Positions 46,802 through 55,782 of a DNA stretch of 64,000 nucleotides are shown here, one piece after another. Within the stretch, counting starts at the first letter, position 1; every line of letters starts with the position of its first letter. The notes under the pieces were generated by a model that was not told the origin of the DNA, did not search any database, and worked only from the letters and a program-made list of their open reading frames with translations. The DNA is taken from positions 405,314 to 469,313 of the forward strand of contig JAEPMI010000006.1 of NCBI GenBank assembly GCA_017644045.1, in the 5' to 3' direction. Both the position numbers and the translations under genes were made by a program. Origin of the DNA: Deltaproteobacteria bacterium (GTDB lineage: Bacteria; Myxococcota_A; Polyangia; Polyangiales; Houyiibacteriaceae).

Positions 46802-47851
46802 ATGAAGATGATTTCCAGAGCTTTCTTGATGTCGATGCTGGCGATCGCCGGCATCGGCTGCGGTGACGACGACGGTGACGACACGGCCGACGTCGACATG
46901 TTCACCCCCCCGGTCGACATGGGCCCGGAGGTCGACATGTTCGAGCCCGAAGAGGACATGGGCCCCGAAGCGGACATGTTCGTGGCACCGGCTTCGGTGA
47001 ACGTGCGCATCGCGCACCTCATCCCGGACGCGCCCGCCATCCGCCTCTGCATCGGGCCCGAAGGATTCCGCGGCGCATCGCCCCCCTCGCCCACGGCGAC
47101 GGCCGCACCGGACGGTGTTCCTTTCCGCGCGGTCCTTCCGTACATCGAGTTGCCGATCGACGGTGTGGACGTCTACGAGGCCCGCGTCTTCGCCGCGTCG
47201 ACCATCGACGACGGCGCGGGCAACTGCAGCCTGACCGACGATCCGCTCCTGACCATCACGGTCGACACCTCGACCCTGACGGCAGACAACTACTACACGG
47301 TCGCGGCCCTCGGCTTCGTGACCCCGGCGGACTACCAGTGCCCGACCGCGGTGCCGGGCGTCACGCAGCCCTGTGGCGACGGCTCCGCCGCGCGACTCAC
47401 GGTCTTCGAGGACGCCGCGCCGGACTCGGCCAACGCGCTCATCCGGCTGTTGCACGCCATCCCGAACGCGCCGGCGATCGACCTCTGCTACGACCCCGAC
47501 ACCTCGGCGGGCGACATGGACCCGGTGGAGCTGTACCAGAACATCGCGTTCGGCACCGACACGGACTACGACATGCGTGACGCCGATCTCACGGCCGGCA
47601 GCTTCCGCATCTACGCTCACAACCCGGCCGCACCGGACGTGAACTGCAACGACGGACTGGTGGTGGCGGAGCTCCCGATTCCGACCCCGGACGCGATCCA
47701 GGCCGGCTTCGCGACCTCGCCGACCCCCGTGGTCAACGACTCGTACGACACGGGAGCCGTCCACACGATCTTCGCCGAGGGTGTGAGCGGGGTCGACGCG
47801 CCGGACGATGGCTTCGCCGTCTTCCTGCCGCTCATCGATCTCGCTCCCTGA
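46802..47851 (+). CDS. DUF4397 domain lipoprotein
   Basis: 349 aa from ATG 46802; ATGs at 46790 and 46808 are alternatives, and the GGAGG site fits 46802 best though the gap is 12 bases. Lipobox AGIGC (Cys20), then an Asp/Met/Gly-rich linker (VDMGPEVDMFEPEEDMG). The body has two DUF4397-type repeats: NVRIAHLIPDAPAIRLCI and NALIRLLHAIPNAPAIDLCY, each followed by beta strands. The family is found on bacterial cell surfaces; function unknown. A strong terminator follows. Confidence 0.85.
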   Translation: MKMISRAFLMSMLAIAGIGCGDDDGDDTADVDMFTPPVDMGPEVDMFEPEEDMGPEADMFVAPASVNVRIAHLIPDAPAIRLCIGPEGFRGASPPSPTATAAPDGVPFRAVLPYIELPIDGVDVYEARVFAASTIDDGAGNCSLTDDPLLTITVDTSTLTADNYYTVAALGFVTPADYQCPTAVPGVTQPCGDGSAARLTVFEDAAPDSANALIRLLHAIPNAPAIDLCYDPDTSAGDMDPVELYQNIAFGTDTDYDMRDADLTAGSFRIYAHNPAAPDVNCNDGLVVAELPIPTPDAIQAGFATSPTPVVNDSYDTGAVHTIFAEGVSGVDAPDDGFAVFLPLIDLAP

Positions 47852-47871
47852 GCGAGGCGACTCGTAGAACG

Positions 47872-47901
47872 AGGCCCGCGGCGATCGCCGCGGGCCTTTT
47901 T
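47872..47901 (+). terminator. Intrinsic terminator after DUF4397 gene
   Basis: A perfect inverted repeat with 13-base arms (AGGCCCGCGGCGA and its complement, 47872-47897) runs directly into a T-tract (47897-47901, then CTTT). This is the clearest rho-independent terminator in the window. It separates the lipoprotein from the SRAP gene 50 bp further on. Confidence 0.92.
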
Positions 47902-47950
47902 CTTTCCGTCGCCCTTCCCGACCCTCGAGCGAGGTGCCACGGTACGCGCC

Positions 47951-48661
47951 ATCTGCGGTCGCTACACACTCACCACTGGCGCCGAGGCGCTCTATGACGC
48001 CTTCGACTGGCTCGAGCGGTTGAACGAGACGCTCGATTCGGCCACGAGCGAGGCGCTGGCGAAGAAGCGCTACAACGTCGCGCCGACGCAGGAAGTGCCG
48101 ATCGTCGGCCAGCGCGACGCCGAGCACGCGCCGAAGCTGGGCATCTTTCGCTGGGGCCTGCTGCCCTTCTGGGCGAAGAGCCCGCGTGATGGTGCGCGCA
48201 TGCTGAACGCGCGGGTGGAGACGCTCCACTCCAAGAACGCCTACGCGAAGGCGTTCGAGACGCGGCGCTGCCTGGTGCCGGCCGACGGTTGGATCGAGTG
48301 GGAGCGCGACGGGAAGGCGAAGAAGCCGTTCCACGTCCGGCGCACGGACGGCGTCCCACTCCTCTTCGCCGGCCTCTGGTCACGATGGCGACCGAAGGGC
48401 TCGGAGTCGGAGGACTGGCTCCACACCTTCACCGTCGTGACGCGCGACTCGACCGGGCCGCTCACCGACCTGCACCCGCGCATGCCGCTGGTGGTCGACG
48501 CCGCGGACCGCGAGCGCTGGCTAATCCCGACCGGCGACGACCCGAGGCCGTCGCTGCTCGCCGCCGAGCTGCCCGAGCTCGAGCTCCACGCCGTCAGCCA
48601 GCGGGTGAACGACGCGCGTAACGACGACCCCGCCTGCCTGGCCCCCGCGGAGGAGGCATGA
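47951..48661 (+). CDS. SRAP/HMCES-type DNA-protein crosslink protein, apparent ATC start
   Basis: 236 aa if read from the codon before Cys2. SRAP proteins cover abasic sites in single-stranded DNA by linking the amino-terminal cysteine, exposed after Met removal, to the lesion. Here residues 2-6 CGRYT are preceded by ATC at 47951-47953, and no ATG, GTG or TTG occurs in frame for at least 16 codons upstream. The active-site set is otherwise complete: C2, N42 (RYNVAPTQ), E116 (GWIEWE) and H175 (LHPRMPL). A later TTG at 48020 would remove the catalytic Cys. The 3' end overlaps the next gene (ATGA). Confidence 0.8.
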   Translation: MCGRYTLTTGAEALYDAFDWLERLNETLDSATSEALAKKRYNVAPTQEVPIVGQRDAEHAPKLGIFRWGLLPFWAKSPRDGARMLNARVETLHSKNAYAKAFETRRCLVPADGWIEWERDGKAKKPFHVRRTDGVPLLFAGLWSRWRPKGSESEDWLHTFTVVTRDSTGPLTDLHPRMPLVVDAADRERWLIPTGDDPRPSLLAAELPELELHAVSQRVNDARNDDPACLAPAEEA

Positions 48662-50061
48662 CCGAGCTCGCGCTCAGCTCGCGCGGCGTCCTGGTCGGCT
48701 GGGTCCACGACGGCTGGAGCTGCTGGGCTCGGCTGCAATCGCATCGCGCGCTCGAGCCCGAGTGGAGCCACTCGCTCGGCTCGGGCCTCGCGGCGCGACC
48801 GACGGTGCGGGTGGGCTGGCACGCCGGCGAACCGATGGCGCTCCACTCGGATCGAGAGACGTCCGAGCTCGTGTTCGGCGACCCGCCCACCGCCCGGCGG
48901 GTCACCCTCCCGGGTCGCGATCCGATCGCGTTCGCGAGCGACGGCGATGGCGTCGTCGCCGTGACCAGCGGCGCCGAAGGACTCGGCGTCGTCCGCGCCC
49001 GACCGGGCGAGGAACCCGGCCCGTGGCAGGTCGTGCTCGCGCGACGGGACCTGAAGTCGGTGTCGTTGCATCGCTTCTTCACCGGCTTCGTGTTGGTCGT
49101 CGGCCTCGAGCACGCGCTCGCCGTCGTGACGCTGGACCCGGACCTGAGCGTTCGCGACACGGTGCGCACGCCGCTGCCGAACGCCCTCGAAGCGCTGCAC
49201 TGCGCGGAGGCCGGCAACGGGTTGGCGCTGGTGCTCTCCTACGAAGGCGTCGAGCGAGTCGACGCCGCGCGCATCGACGCGACCGGCCGCTTCCGGGAGC
49301 GCCCTCACCCGGTGCTCCGCGGCACCCACCAGAGCCCCCGCGTGCACTGGGACGAGCACGGCTTCCGCGTCTCCGGTCGCAGCGAGCGCGGCGAGCTCGT
49401 GAGCCGCCGACTCGACGGCGAGCCCCAGGTCCTCTTCGAGACCGTGAGCGTGCCCTTCTCGATCGGCCACGACTACGGCGACACGGTCGTGGCGACCACG
49501 ACCGGGCACACGCTCTCGCTGCAGATCCGCGACGGGGACCACATGGTCCGGCCGACCACGATCGATCTCACGCCGAGCGACGCCCCCGAGCTGGCCCACA
49601 CCGAGGCGACGCGCGCCCTCGGCGAGCGCTGGGCCCGGCTCCGCACTCGCGGCGGCTATCGCGGCGGCAGCGCCACCATGCAGTGGGACCCGGAACGGCT
49701 CGAGGCCGCGTTCCCGGCCGAAGGCGGCGCGCCCGAGGGCGGGCTGCGCTTCCGCTTCGAGCTCCGCGAAGGGCGGCCGCGCTTGGTCGTGACCTTCGGC
49801 GAGCCAGGAGAAGCCGCGCCGGAGGCGAGCTGGGCTCGGCTCGTCGGCTGGGTGCGGCGCCGCGTGTCCGCCGAAGCGCGCGAGGCGCACGAACGCGCTC
49901 GGGCGCTCACGGCGCCGATCGTCGGCGACGCCCTCCCGGACGGTGCGTGCCTCGAGGTGCTCGGCGAGGCCATCCTCCTCGAGCTCCCGCTGGACGCGCT
50001 GCCGGACGCCGAGACCCTCGACGGCTGGGTGAAGGCGATTCTGAAACCACCCGCGGATTGA
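48658..50061 (+). CDS. Unknown protein coupled to SRAP
   Basis: 467 aa, no signal peptide or membrane segment, so cytoplasmic. The first ~300 residues are beta-rich with repeating strand-turn units (GVVAVTSGAEGLGVVRARPG, SVSLHRFFTGFVLVVGLEHALAVVTLD), possibly a propeller. The rest is mixed, with an amphipathic C-terminal helix. The ATG at 48658 overlaps the SRAP stop. No known domain; a role with SRAP is only suggested by coupling. Confidence 0.7.
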   Translation: MTELALSSRGVLVGWVHDGWSCWARLQSHRALEPEWSHSLGSGLAARPTVRVGWHAGEPMALHSDRETSELVFGDPPTARRVTLPGRDPIAFASDGDGVVAVTSGAEGLGVVRARPGEEPGPWQVVLARRDLKSVSLHRFFTGFVLVVGLEHALAVVTLDPDLSVRDTVRTPLPNALEALHCAEAGNGLALVLSYEGVERVDAARIDATGRFRERPHPVLRGTHQSPRVHWDEHGFRVSGRSERGELVSRRLDGEPQVLFETVSVPFSIGHDYGDTVVATTTGHTLSLQIRDGDHMVRPTTIDLTPSDAPELAHTEATRALGERWARLRTRGGYRGGSATMQWDPERLEAAFPAEGGAPEGGLRFRFELREGRPRLVVTFGEPGEAAPEASWARLVGWVRRRVSAEAREAHERARALTAPIVGDALPDGACLEVLGEAILLELPLDALPDAETLDGWVKAILKPPAD

Positions 50062-50092
50062 CTGCGCGGCGGGGTTCTGCGATCGCACGCCG

Positions 50093-50998
50093 ATGGCGGA
50101 CGCTTCCCTCGAAGGCACCTTCACGGCGATGGTGACCCCCTTCCGCGACGGCGCACTCGACGAGGCCGCCGTCCGCGCGCTGGCCCTTCGGCAGGTGGCG
50201 GCGGGCAACGGCCTCGTCCCCTGCGGCACGACGGGCGAGACCCCGACCCTCAGAGCGGAAGAGCACCTGCGGGTGGTCGAGCTCTCGGTCGAAGCGGCGG
50301 CGGGCCAGGTCCCGGTCATCGCCGGCGCCGGGAGCCACGGCACCGAGCGCACCATCGCCCTCGCGAAGCGTTGCGCGGAGCTGGGCGCGAACGCGCTGAT
50401 GCTGGTGTGCCCCTACTACAACCGCCCGACCCAGGCCGGGCTCGAAGCGCACTTCCGCGCGGTGGCCGAGGCGGTCGACCTGCCGGTGATGCTCTACAAC
50501 GTGCCCGGCCGCACCGGCGTCGATCTCGCCCTGGCCACCACGCTGCGCCTGGCCGAGGTCCCGAACATCGTGGGCATCAAGGAAGCGAGCGGGAACGTGC
50601 TCCGAGGTCAGGCCATCCTGGCCCACCTGCGCGGCCGCGAGGTACCGGGGGGCTTCCGCGTGTTCGCCGGCGACGACGGACTGATGCTCCCGGTGGTCGC
50701 CGTCGGTGGATCGGGCGTGGTCAGTGTGACCGCCAACCGGTTCCCGAAGGCCGTCGGCGAGACCGTGCGCGCCGCCCTCGACGGACGCTGGGACGAAGCG
50801 CGCGAGGCGCACCTGCGACTGCTCCCGGTGCACGACGCGATGTTCCTGGAGAGCAACCCGATCCCCATCAAGGCCCTCATGCACGACGCCGACCTGCTCG
50901 CGCCGGAGATCCGGCTCCCGATGACCTGGGCGCAACCCGCCACGCTCGCCGAGGCGAAAGCTCGCATCGCGCAGGCCGGTCTGGAGGACGAACGATGA
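50093..50998 (+). CDS. dapA: 4-hydroxy-tetrahydrodipicolinate synthase
   Basis: 301 aa, full length. DapA condenses pyruvate and aspartate semialdehyde at the first committed step of lysine/diaminopimelate synthesis. The Schiff-base lysine is K163 (IVGIKEAS) and the catalytic tyrosine is Y135 (LYNVPGRT); the GTTGETPTL loop is intact, with YY at PYYNRP. It overlaps dapB by ATGA. Later diaminopimelate genes are not in the window. Confidence 0.96.
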   Translation: MADASLEGTFTAMVTPFRDGALDEAAVRALALRQVAAGNGLVPCGTTGETPTLRAEEHLRVVELSVEAAAGQVPVIAGAGSHGTERTIALAKRCAELGANALMLVCPYYNRPTQAGLEAHFRAVAEAVDLPVMLYNVPGRTGVDLALATTLRLAEVPNIVGIKEASGNVLRGQAILAHLRGREVPGGFRVFAGDDGLMLPVVAVGGSGVVSVTANRFPKAVGETVRAALDGRWDEAREAHLRLLPVHDAMFLESNPIPIKALMHDADLLAPEIRLPMTWAQPATLAEAKARIAQAGLEDER

Positions 50999-51777
50999 AG
51001 GTCGCGGTCATGGGCGCCGGCGGGCGCATGGGCGGCGCGGTCATTCGGGTGCTGAACGAATCCTCGGATCTCGAGCTCGTCGCCGCCATCGATCGCGCCG
51101 AGGGCGACGCTGGCGAGAAGGCCGGTGTCGGCAAGCTGGGTGTCGCGTTCACCAGCGAGGTCAGCGCGGTCGGTGCGGCCGACGTCGTGATCGACTTCAG
51201 CCTCCCCGACGGCGCGCAGGCGCTCTTCCAGGCGTGCCTCGAGTCGAAGACCCCCGTGGTCACCGGCACGACCAACCTCTCGAAGGAGGCGCAGGCCACC
51301 CTCGACGCGCTCGCCGCGTCGGTGCCCGTGGTCGCCGCACCGAACTTCAGTCAGGGCGTGACGTTGCTCTTCGATCTGGCCGCGCGCGCCGCCGAGCTCG
51401 CCGGCCCGGCCTTCGACGCGGAGATCGTGGAGATGCACCACCGCCACAAGGTCGACGCGCCGAGCGGCACGGCCAATCGCCTCGCCGAGGTCGTCGCCGA
51501 AGCCAAGGCGCTGCAGCCCGATCCCTTCGTCCACGGCCGCAGCGGCCACACCGGCGCACGCACCGACGGCGAGGTCGGCGTGATGACGCTCCGCGGCGGC
51601 GACGTGGTCGGCGAGCACACGCTCTACCTGGCCACCGCTGGCGAGCGCCTCGAGCTCACCCACCGCGCGACCGACCGGACCATCTTCGCGCGCGGCGCCG
51701 TCCGCGCGGCGCGCTGGGTCGTCGGCAAGGCACCCGGCCGCTACGACATGCGCGACGTGATGGGGCTGGCAGGCTAG
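50995..51777 (+). CDS. dapB: 4-hydroxy-tetrahydrodipicolinate reductase
   Basis: 260 aa. DapB reduces the DapA product with NAD(P)H. Rossmann motif VMGAGGRMGGAV at the N-terminus, DFSLPDGA, TGTTNLSKEAQ, and the catalytic block EMHHRHKVDAPSGTA; near the C-terminus HTLYLATAGERLELTHRATDR. A GGAGG site lies 7 bp upstream of ATG 50995. Confidence 0.97.
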   Translation: MKVAVMGAGGRMGGAVIRVLNESSDLELVAAIDRAEGDAGEKAGVGKLGVAFTSEVSAVGAADVVIDFSLPDGAQALFQACLESKTPVVTGTTNLSKEAQATLDALAASVPVVAAPNFSQGVTLLFDLAARAAELAGPAFDAEIVEMHHRHKVDAPSGTANRLAEVVAEAKALQPDPFVHGRSGHTGARTDGEVGVMTLRGGDVVGEHTLYLATAGERLELTHRATDRTIFARGAVRAARWVVGKAPGRYDMRDVMGLAG

Positions 51778-51796
51778 CGCCGTAGGCGCGCTTGCC

Positions 51797-51832
51797 CCCT
51801 CGCCCTCGCCCTCACCCTCGCCCTCACCCTAC
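51797..51832. repeat. Hexanucleotide tract between convergent genes
   Basis: Six units of CCCTCG with variants CCCTCA and CCCTAC lie between the dapB stop and the convergent lipoprotein stop. A 12-bp palindrome GAGTAGCTACTC (51837-51848) follows and covers the lipoprotein stop codon. No T-run terminator was seen. The tract recalls the hexamer arrays at 37840-37960 but with a different sequence. Confidence 0.7.
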
Positions 51833-51842
51833 TCGTGAGTAG

Positions 51843-52730
51843 CTACTCCAACCGCAGCGACGCGAGAAACGCGTCGAAGCGCTCGGTCGGATCGTTCGCC
51901 CACACCAGGAGCGTGCGGTCGCCGCCGAGCGGCGCCAGCAGGATGGCTCCCTCCTCGGGCTCCTCGTCGTCGTCCCCGTCCGAGGCGCCGGGCGTGCCCT
52001 CGTGCCGCTCCACCCGATAGCGCGTGAGCACCGCGCCCTCGGTCAGCGGGTGCGGGGTGTCTTCTCGATCGACGACCCGTCGGCCGACGCCTGGCTCGAA
52101 GTACGGCGCAGCCGGATCGGGCTCGCGGGTGATGCGCAACCGAATGCTCATCTCCTCGTCCGGGTGCATCAGGGTGAACTGCCCCTCGTCCTCCGACACG
52201 CGAAAGCGCAGACCGCCGAGCTGCACGAGCTGCCCTTCCCCACCGCCGGCGAAGCTCGCGACGAGCGCGTCCCACACCATCACACCGGTCTCGGGGTCCC
52301 TGCTCTGCATCGCCACCCGGATCACTCGGCCGGATGCGGTCGCGTCCGTGGCGCCGAACGAAGCCAGCGCCATCTTTCCGCGCTCTTCGAAATGCGCCTG
52401 GTACTGGTGCCCTCGCGTGTCGCCGAGCACCAGCGGCCGAATGGGGTCCACGGCGGGCGTGATGGCGCGCACCGTCTCGGCCGTGCTCTCGACGACCTCG
52501 CGGGCGCTCACTTCTTCCGGGCCGATCCCCGCGCTCAGGGTCCACTCCCCTTCCTTGCCGAAGTCGGTCGAGACGTAGGGCATGCCTCCGGTGTCGAGCC
52601 GCAGCCCGAGGAAGCGCTCTCCATCCTCCGGCATCGCGACCTCTTCCTCCGCCCCCGCGGACTGGGCGGTCCCCGGCTCGGCCGTCGCGCATCCGAACGC
52701 CACGACGCACACGAGCAGAGTCGGTCGCAT
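51843..52730 (-). CDS. Predicted lipoprotein, unknown function
   Basis: 295 aa. Lipobox VVAFGC with Cys14, short Ala/Glu linker. The body is beta-rich with acidic patches; the C-terminal ~60 residues contain a run of Asp/Glu (DGDDDEEPEEG). ATG 52730 shares one base with the tyrA stop (TGATG), so it is part of that transcript. No recognised family. Confidence 0.72.
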   Translation of the reverse strand: MRPTLLVCVVAFGCATAEPGTAQSAGAEEEVAMPEDGERFLGLRLDTGGMPYVSTDFGKEGEWTLSAGIGPEEVSAREVVESTAETVRAITPAVDPIRPLVLGDTRGHQYQAHFEERGKMALASFGATDATASGRVIRVAMQSRDPETGVMVWDALVASFAGGGEGQLVQLGGLRFRVSEDEGQFTLMHPDEEMSIRLRITREPDPAAPYFEPGVGRRVVDREDTPHPLTEGAVLTRYRVERHEGTPGASDGDDDEEPEEGAILLAPLGGDRTLLVWANDPTERFDAFLASLRLE

Positions 52731-53941
52731 CAGGTCTTCTCCACGCCCCGGCCGGCGGTGAGCTCCACGAGCCGGTCGATGAGGAAGCGCGACTGCTCCT
52801 GCGCCTCCTCGGTGAACTCGGGGCCGAAGAACGCGCGGACCTCGGCGAAGACCGAGTCGAACTTCGCCTGGTCGCCCGCGCGAACGATCGAGCCGAGCTC
52901 GCCGGCGGCGGCCTCGAAGGCCTTGGTCACCTCTTCCGTTCGCGGGTTGAGCATCTCGATCGGCCCGTACAGACCGGCCGACTGGCCGAAGTGCCGCGCG
53001 ACCACGTAGGACTCGAGCAGGTACGCCGGTGAGGTGTAGGCCGCGGTCTGGTCGAGGGTGACGCCGAGCCGCGCGAGCGCGAGCCCCATCACCTGGGTCT
53101 CGAAGTGGTTGAGCACCTGCACCACCGCCATCATCCGGTCGTGCTCGGCGGCCTCGGCCTCGTGGACCATCAGCCCGCGCGCCTCGAAGGTCTCGCGCGC
53201 CCAGTCGTACCACGGGTCGCCGCGGCCCTTGCAGAGCACGACACGCTGGCCGGTGAAGCTGTGGACGCCCGGCCCGAACATCGGGTGCGTGCCCACCACG
53301 CTGGTCTTCTCGGTCGCGGCCATCATGGCCTCGAGCGGCGCCTGCTTCAGCGAGGTCACGTCCATCAGGAGCGCGTCGGCGCGAACGTGCGGCGCCACGG
53401 TCTGGATGACCTCCGCCGTCGCGCGAATCGGCACGCTGATCACGACGACATCGGCGCTGGCGGCGGCCTCCACCGGGCGCAGGTCCGTGTCGACGTCGGC
53501 GCTCATCACCGCATGACCGAGGTCACCGAAGAGCCGCGCCATGCTCTGACCCATGCCGCCCTCGCCGCCGATGATGGCGATGACCTTCGGCTCGACGTCC
53601 TCGGGCACCTCGGCGCGGAGCTCGGCCTGCCGGTCGCGCGACGCGAGCATCAGCAGCCGATAGACCGACTCGATCACGCCACCCGGCAACCCGAGGCTCT
53701 CGGCGCGCTGGGTGCGGTCGGCGAGGATGGCGCGCTCCCGCTTCAGGTCGCGGATGCGCTTGCGGTGGTGGCGCTTGTGGCTCGCCACCTCGGCGACGAT
53801 GCCCATCCGGCGGGCGATCAAGGTCAACAGGTCGCGGTCGACGGCGTCGATGAGCGCGCGGAGCACCGCGAGCGGCCGGCTCCGGGTCTGCAGGGCGTCA
53901 CCGGGGTCCCCGGGGGACGGAGGCTGGGAATCGTTCGACAT
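52730..53941 (-). CDS. tyrA: Chorismate mutase-prephenate dehydrogenase (T-protein type)
   Basis: 403 aa. An N-terminal AroQ-type chorismate mutase domain (about 25-110; RALIDAVDRDLLTLIARRMGIVAEVASHK) is fused to prephenate dehydrogenase. The dinucleotide-binding motif IIGGEGGMGQSMARLF is at ~120, and the substrate part contains VVGTHPMFGPG and VQVLNHFETQVMG. It makes 4-hydroxyphenylpyruvate for tyrosine. The fusion is best known from enteric bacteria but occurs elsewhere. It is 49 bp from the divergent symporter start. Confidence 0.94.
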   Translation of the reverse strand: MSNDSQPPSPGDPGDALQTRSRPLAVLRALIDAVDRDLLTLIARRMGIVAEVASHKRHHRKRIRDLKRERAILADRTQRAESLGLPGGVIESVYRLLMLASRDRQAELRAEVPEDVEPKVIAIIGGEGGMGQSMARLFGDLGHAVMSADVDTDLRPVEAAASADVVVISVPIRATAEVIQTVAPHVRADALLMDVTSLKQAPLEAMMAATEKTSVVGTHPMFGPGVHSFTGQRVVLCKGRGDPWYDWARETFEARGLMVHEAEAAEHDRMMAVVQVLNHFETQVMGLALARLGVTLDQTAAYTSPAYLLESYVVARHFGQSAGLYGPIEMLNPRTEEVTKAFEAAAGELGSIVRAGDQAKFDSVFAEVRAFFGPEFTEEAQEQSRFLIDRLVELTAGRGVEKT

Positions 53942-53990
53942 GACGGGGCGGGCTCACCATACTCGGCCGCGCCCACGAGCGCCTCCCCCC

Positions 53991-55337
53991 ATGAAACGAC
54001 TCGAGCTCCACCACTGGATCCTGATCGCGATGGCCCTCGGGGCCGGCATCGGTCTGCCCCTGAACTTCGCGGGCGAGAGCGGAGCGATCGACCCGGCCGT
54101 GGTGAGCACGGTCGCCGACGTCGGCAAGGGCGCCGGCGACCTCTTCCTGCGGCTCCTGCAGATGCTCGTGGTGCCGCTGATCGTCAGCTCGCTGATCACC
54201 GGCGTGACCGGCATGGGCGACCTGAAGAAGCTCGGACGCCTCGGCGGGCGCACGGTCGGCTTCTACCTGATGACCAGCTTCATCGCGATCGTCACCGGCG
54301 TCGTGATGGTGAACCTCTTCGACCCCGGCAAGGGCGCGGACCTCGGCCTGCTCGAGGCCGGCGCGGGCGCGGCCCCGGAGATCGCCGGTGGCAGCCAGCA
54401 CGTGGGGCAGATCCTCTGGGCGCAGCTCGAGGGGATGATCCCGAAGAACCCGCTGAAGGCCGCGGCGGACGGCGACATGCTGCCCCTGATCTTCTTCTCC
54501 ATCGTGCTGGGCGTCTTCATCAGCGCGGTCGAGCACCAGAAGAAGCCCGAAGAGAGCGAGGGTCCGTACCGTGAGGGCGCGGACGAGGAGATCGCCGAGG
54601 AGCGCAGCGGCGCCGCCCTGCTCCGTCGCTTCTTCGCGGGCCTCTTCGCGGTGATGATGCGGATGACCCTCGCGGTGATCCGGCTCGCGCCCATCGGCGT
54701 GTTCGGCTTCATGCTCTACGCGGCGGCCGGCCGCGGCTTCGAGGCCTTCCAGGTGCTCGGCATGTACGCGCTGACGGTCTTCGTCGCGCTCTGCATCCAC
54801 GCCTTCGTGACCCTGCCGCTGATCCTCCGCTTCCTCGGCAGCAAGTCGCCGGTCGCGCACGCCAAGGCGATGATGCCCGCGCTGCTCACGGCGTTCAGCA
54901 CCGCGTCGAGCAACGGTACGCTGCCGCTCACCATCCAGTGCGTCGAGCGCTCGGGCGTGCCCAACGAGGTGACCTCCTTCGTGCTGCCCCTCGGTGCGAC
55001 GATCAACATGGACGGCACCGCGCTCTACGAGGCCGTCGCCGTGCTCTTCATCGCGCAGGTCTACGGCATGGACCTGAGCCTCGGTCAGCAGGCCATCGTG
55101 GCGCTGACCGCTCTCATGGCCAGCGTCGGCGCGGCAGGCATCCCGCACGCCGGCACCGTGATGATGGTCGTGGTCCTCAGCGCGGTCGGGCTCCCCACGA
55201 CCGCGGTCGGCCTGATCCTCGCGGTCGACCGGATCCTCGACATGTGCCGCACGACCGTGAACGTCTTCAGCGACTCCTGCGCGGCCGTGGTCGTGGCTCG
55301 CTACGCCGACACCACCGCCGAGCCCGCGACGGAGTAG
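53991..55337 (+). CDS. Dicarboxylate:cation symporter (DAACS family)
   Basis: 448 aa with eight or more transmembrane helices. Family signatures: RLLQMLVVPLIVSSLITGVTG, STASSNGTLPLT (the serine-rich re-entrant loop) and LPLGATINMDGTALYEAVA. It imports dicarboxylates or acidic amino acids with sodium or protons. A charged insert (about 180-210, KKPEESEGPYREGADEE) lies in a cytoplasmic loop. It is 10 bp before the next gene. Confidence 0.93.
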   Translation: MKRLELHHWILIAMALGAGIGLPLNFAGESGAIDPAVVSTVADVGKGAGDLFLRLLQMLVVPLIVSSLITGVTGMGDLKKLGRLGGRTVGFYLMTSFIAIVTGVVMVNLFDPGKGADLGLLEAGAGAAPEIAGGSQHVGQILWAQLEGMIPKNPLKAAADGDMLPLIFFSIVLGVFISAVEHQKKPEESEGPYREGADEEIAEERSGAALLRRFFAGLFAVMMRMTLAVIRLAPIGVFGFMLYAAAGRGFEAFQVLGMYALTVFVALCIHAFVTLPLILRFLGSKSPVAHAKAMMPALLTAFSTASSNGTLPLTIQCVERSGVPNEVTSFVLPLGATINMDGTALYEAVAVLFIAQVYGMDLSLGQQAIVALTALMASVGAAGIPHAGTVMMVVVLSAVGLPTTAVGLILAVDRILDMCRTTVNVFSDSCAAVVVARYADTTAEPATE

Positions 55338-55347
55338 ACTCCGCCGA

Positions 55348-55782
55348 ATGCCCCTCCCCCTCCCCGCCGACGCCGTCCGTCCGGATTGGCGCATGCCGAC
55401 CCCGCTCCGTCGCGCCGCGCGTGCCATCGCCGAGGCCCTCTTCCACGAGGGCGACCGACCGCCGAGCGACGAGCACCTCGACTGGCTCATGGGCGAGGTC
55501 GAGGCGTTCCTCGGCCACGCGGGCGGACGCTCGCGGGCGGTCTTCCAGGCCAGCGTGCTCGCGCTGACCACCCTCGCGCCGGCGACCATCGGCAAGGCGC
55601 CGCCGCTCGCCCGGCTCGACCCGCTGACTCGTGCGCACGCCATCCACCGCTTCGAGTCCACGCCGCTGGGCCTCGCGGTGCTCGGCGCCAAGGCGATCCT
55701 CTGCATCCACCACTACGACGCGCCGAGCGTGCGCGCCGAGCTGGGCCTCGACGGCAAGTGCCTCACGGAGAGCGGCTCGTGA
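55348..55782 (+). CDS. Small protein coupled to GMC oxidoreductase
   Basis: 144 aa, helical, with no signal peptide. It resembles the helical subunit-3-type or accessory domains that precede some GMC oxidoreductases. The stop overlaps the GTG start of the oxidoreductase (GTGA). Likely a partner needed for its assembly or activity; inference from position. Confidence 0.75.
   Translation: MPLPLPADAVRPDWRMPTPLRRAARAIAEALFHEGDRPPSDEHLDWLMGEVEAFLGHAGGRSRAVFQASVLALTTLAPATIGKAPPLARLDPLTRAHAIHRFESTPLGLAVLGAKAILCIHHYDAPSVRAELGLDGKCLTESGS

Noticed and set aside
48020-48661. SRAP starting at TTG 48020
   Set aside because: This would delete the CGRY motif with the catalytic Cys2; the frame continues to ATC 47951 with full family similarity.
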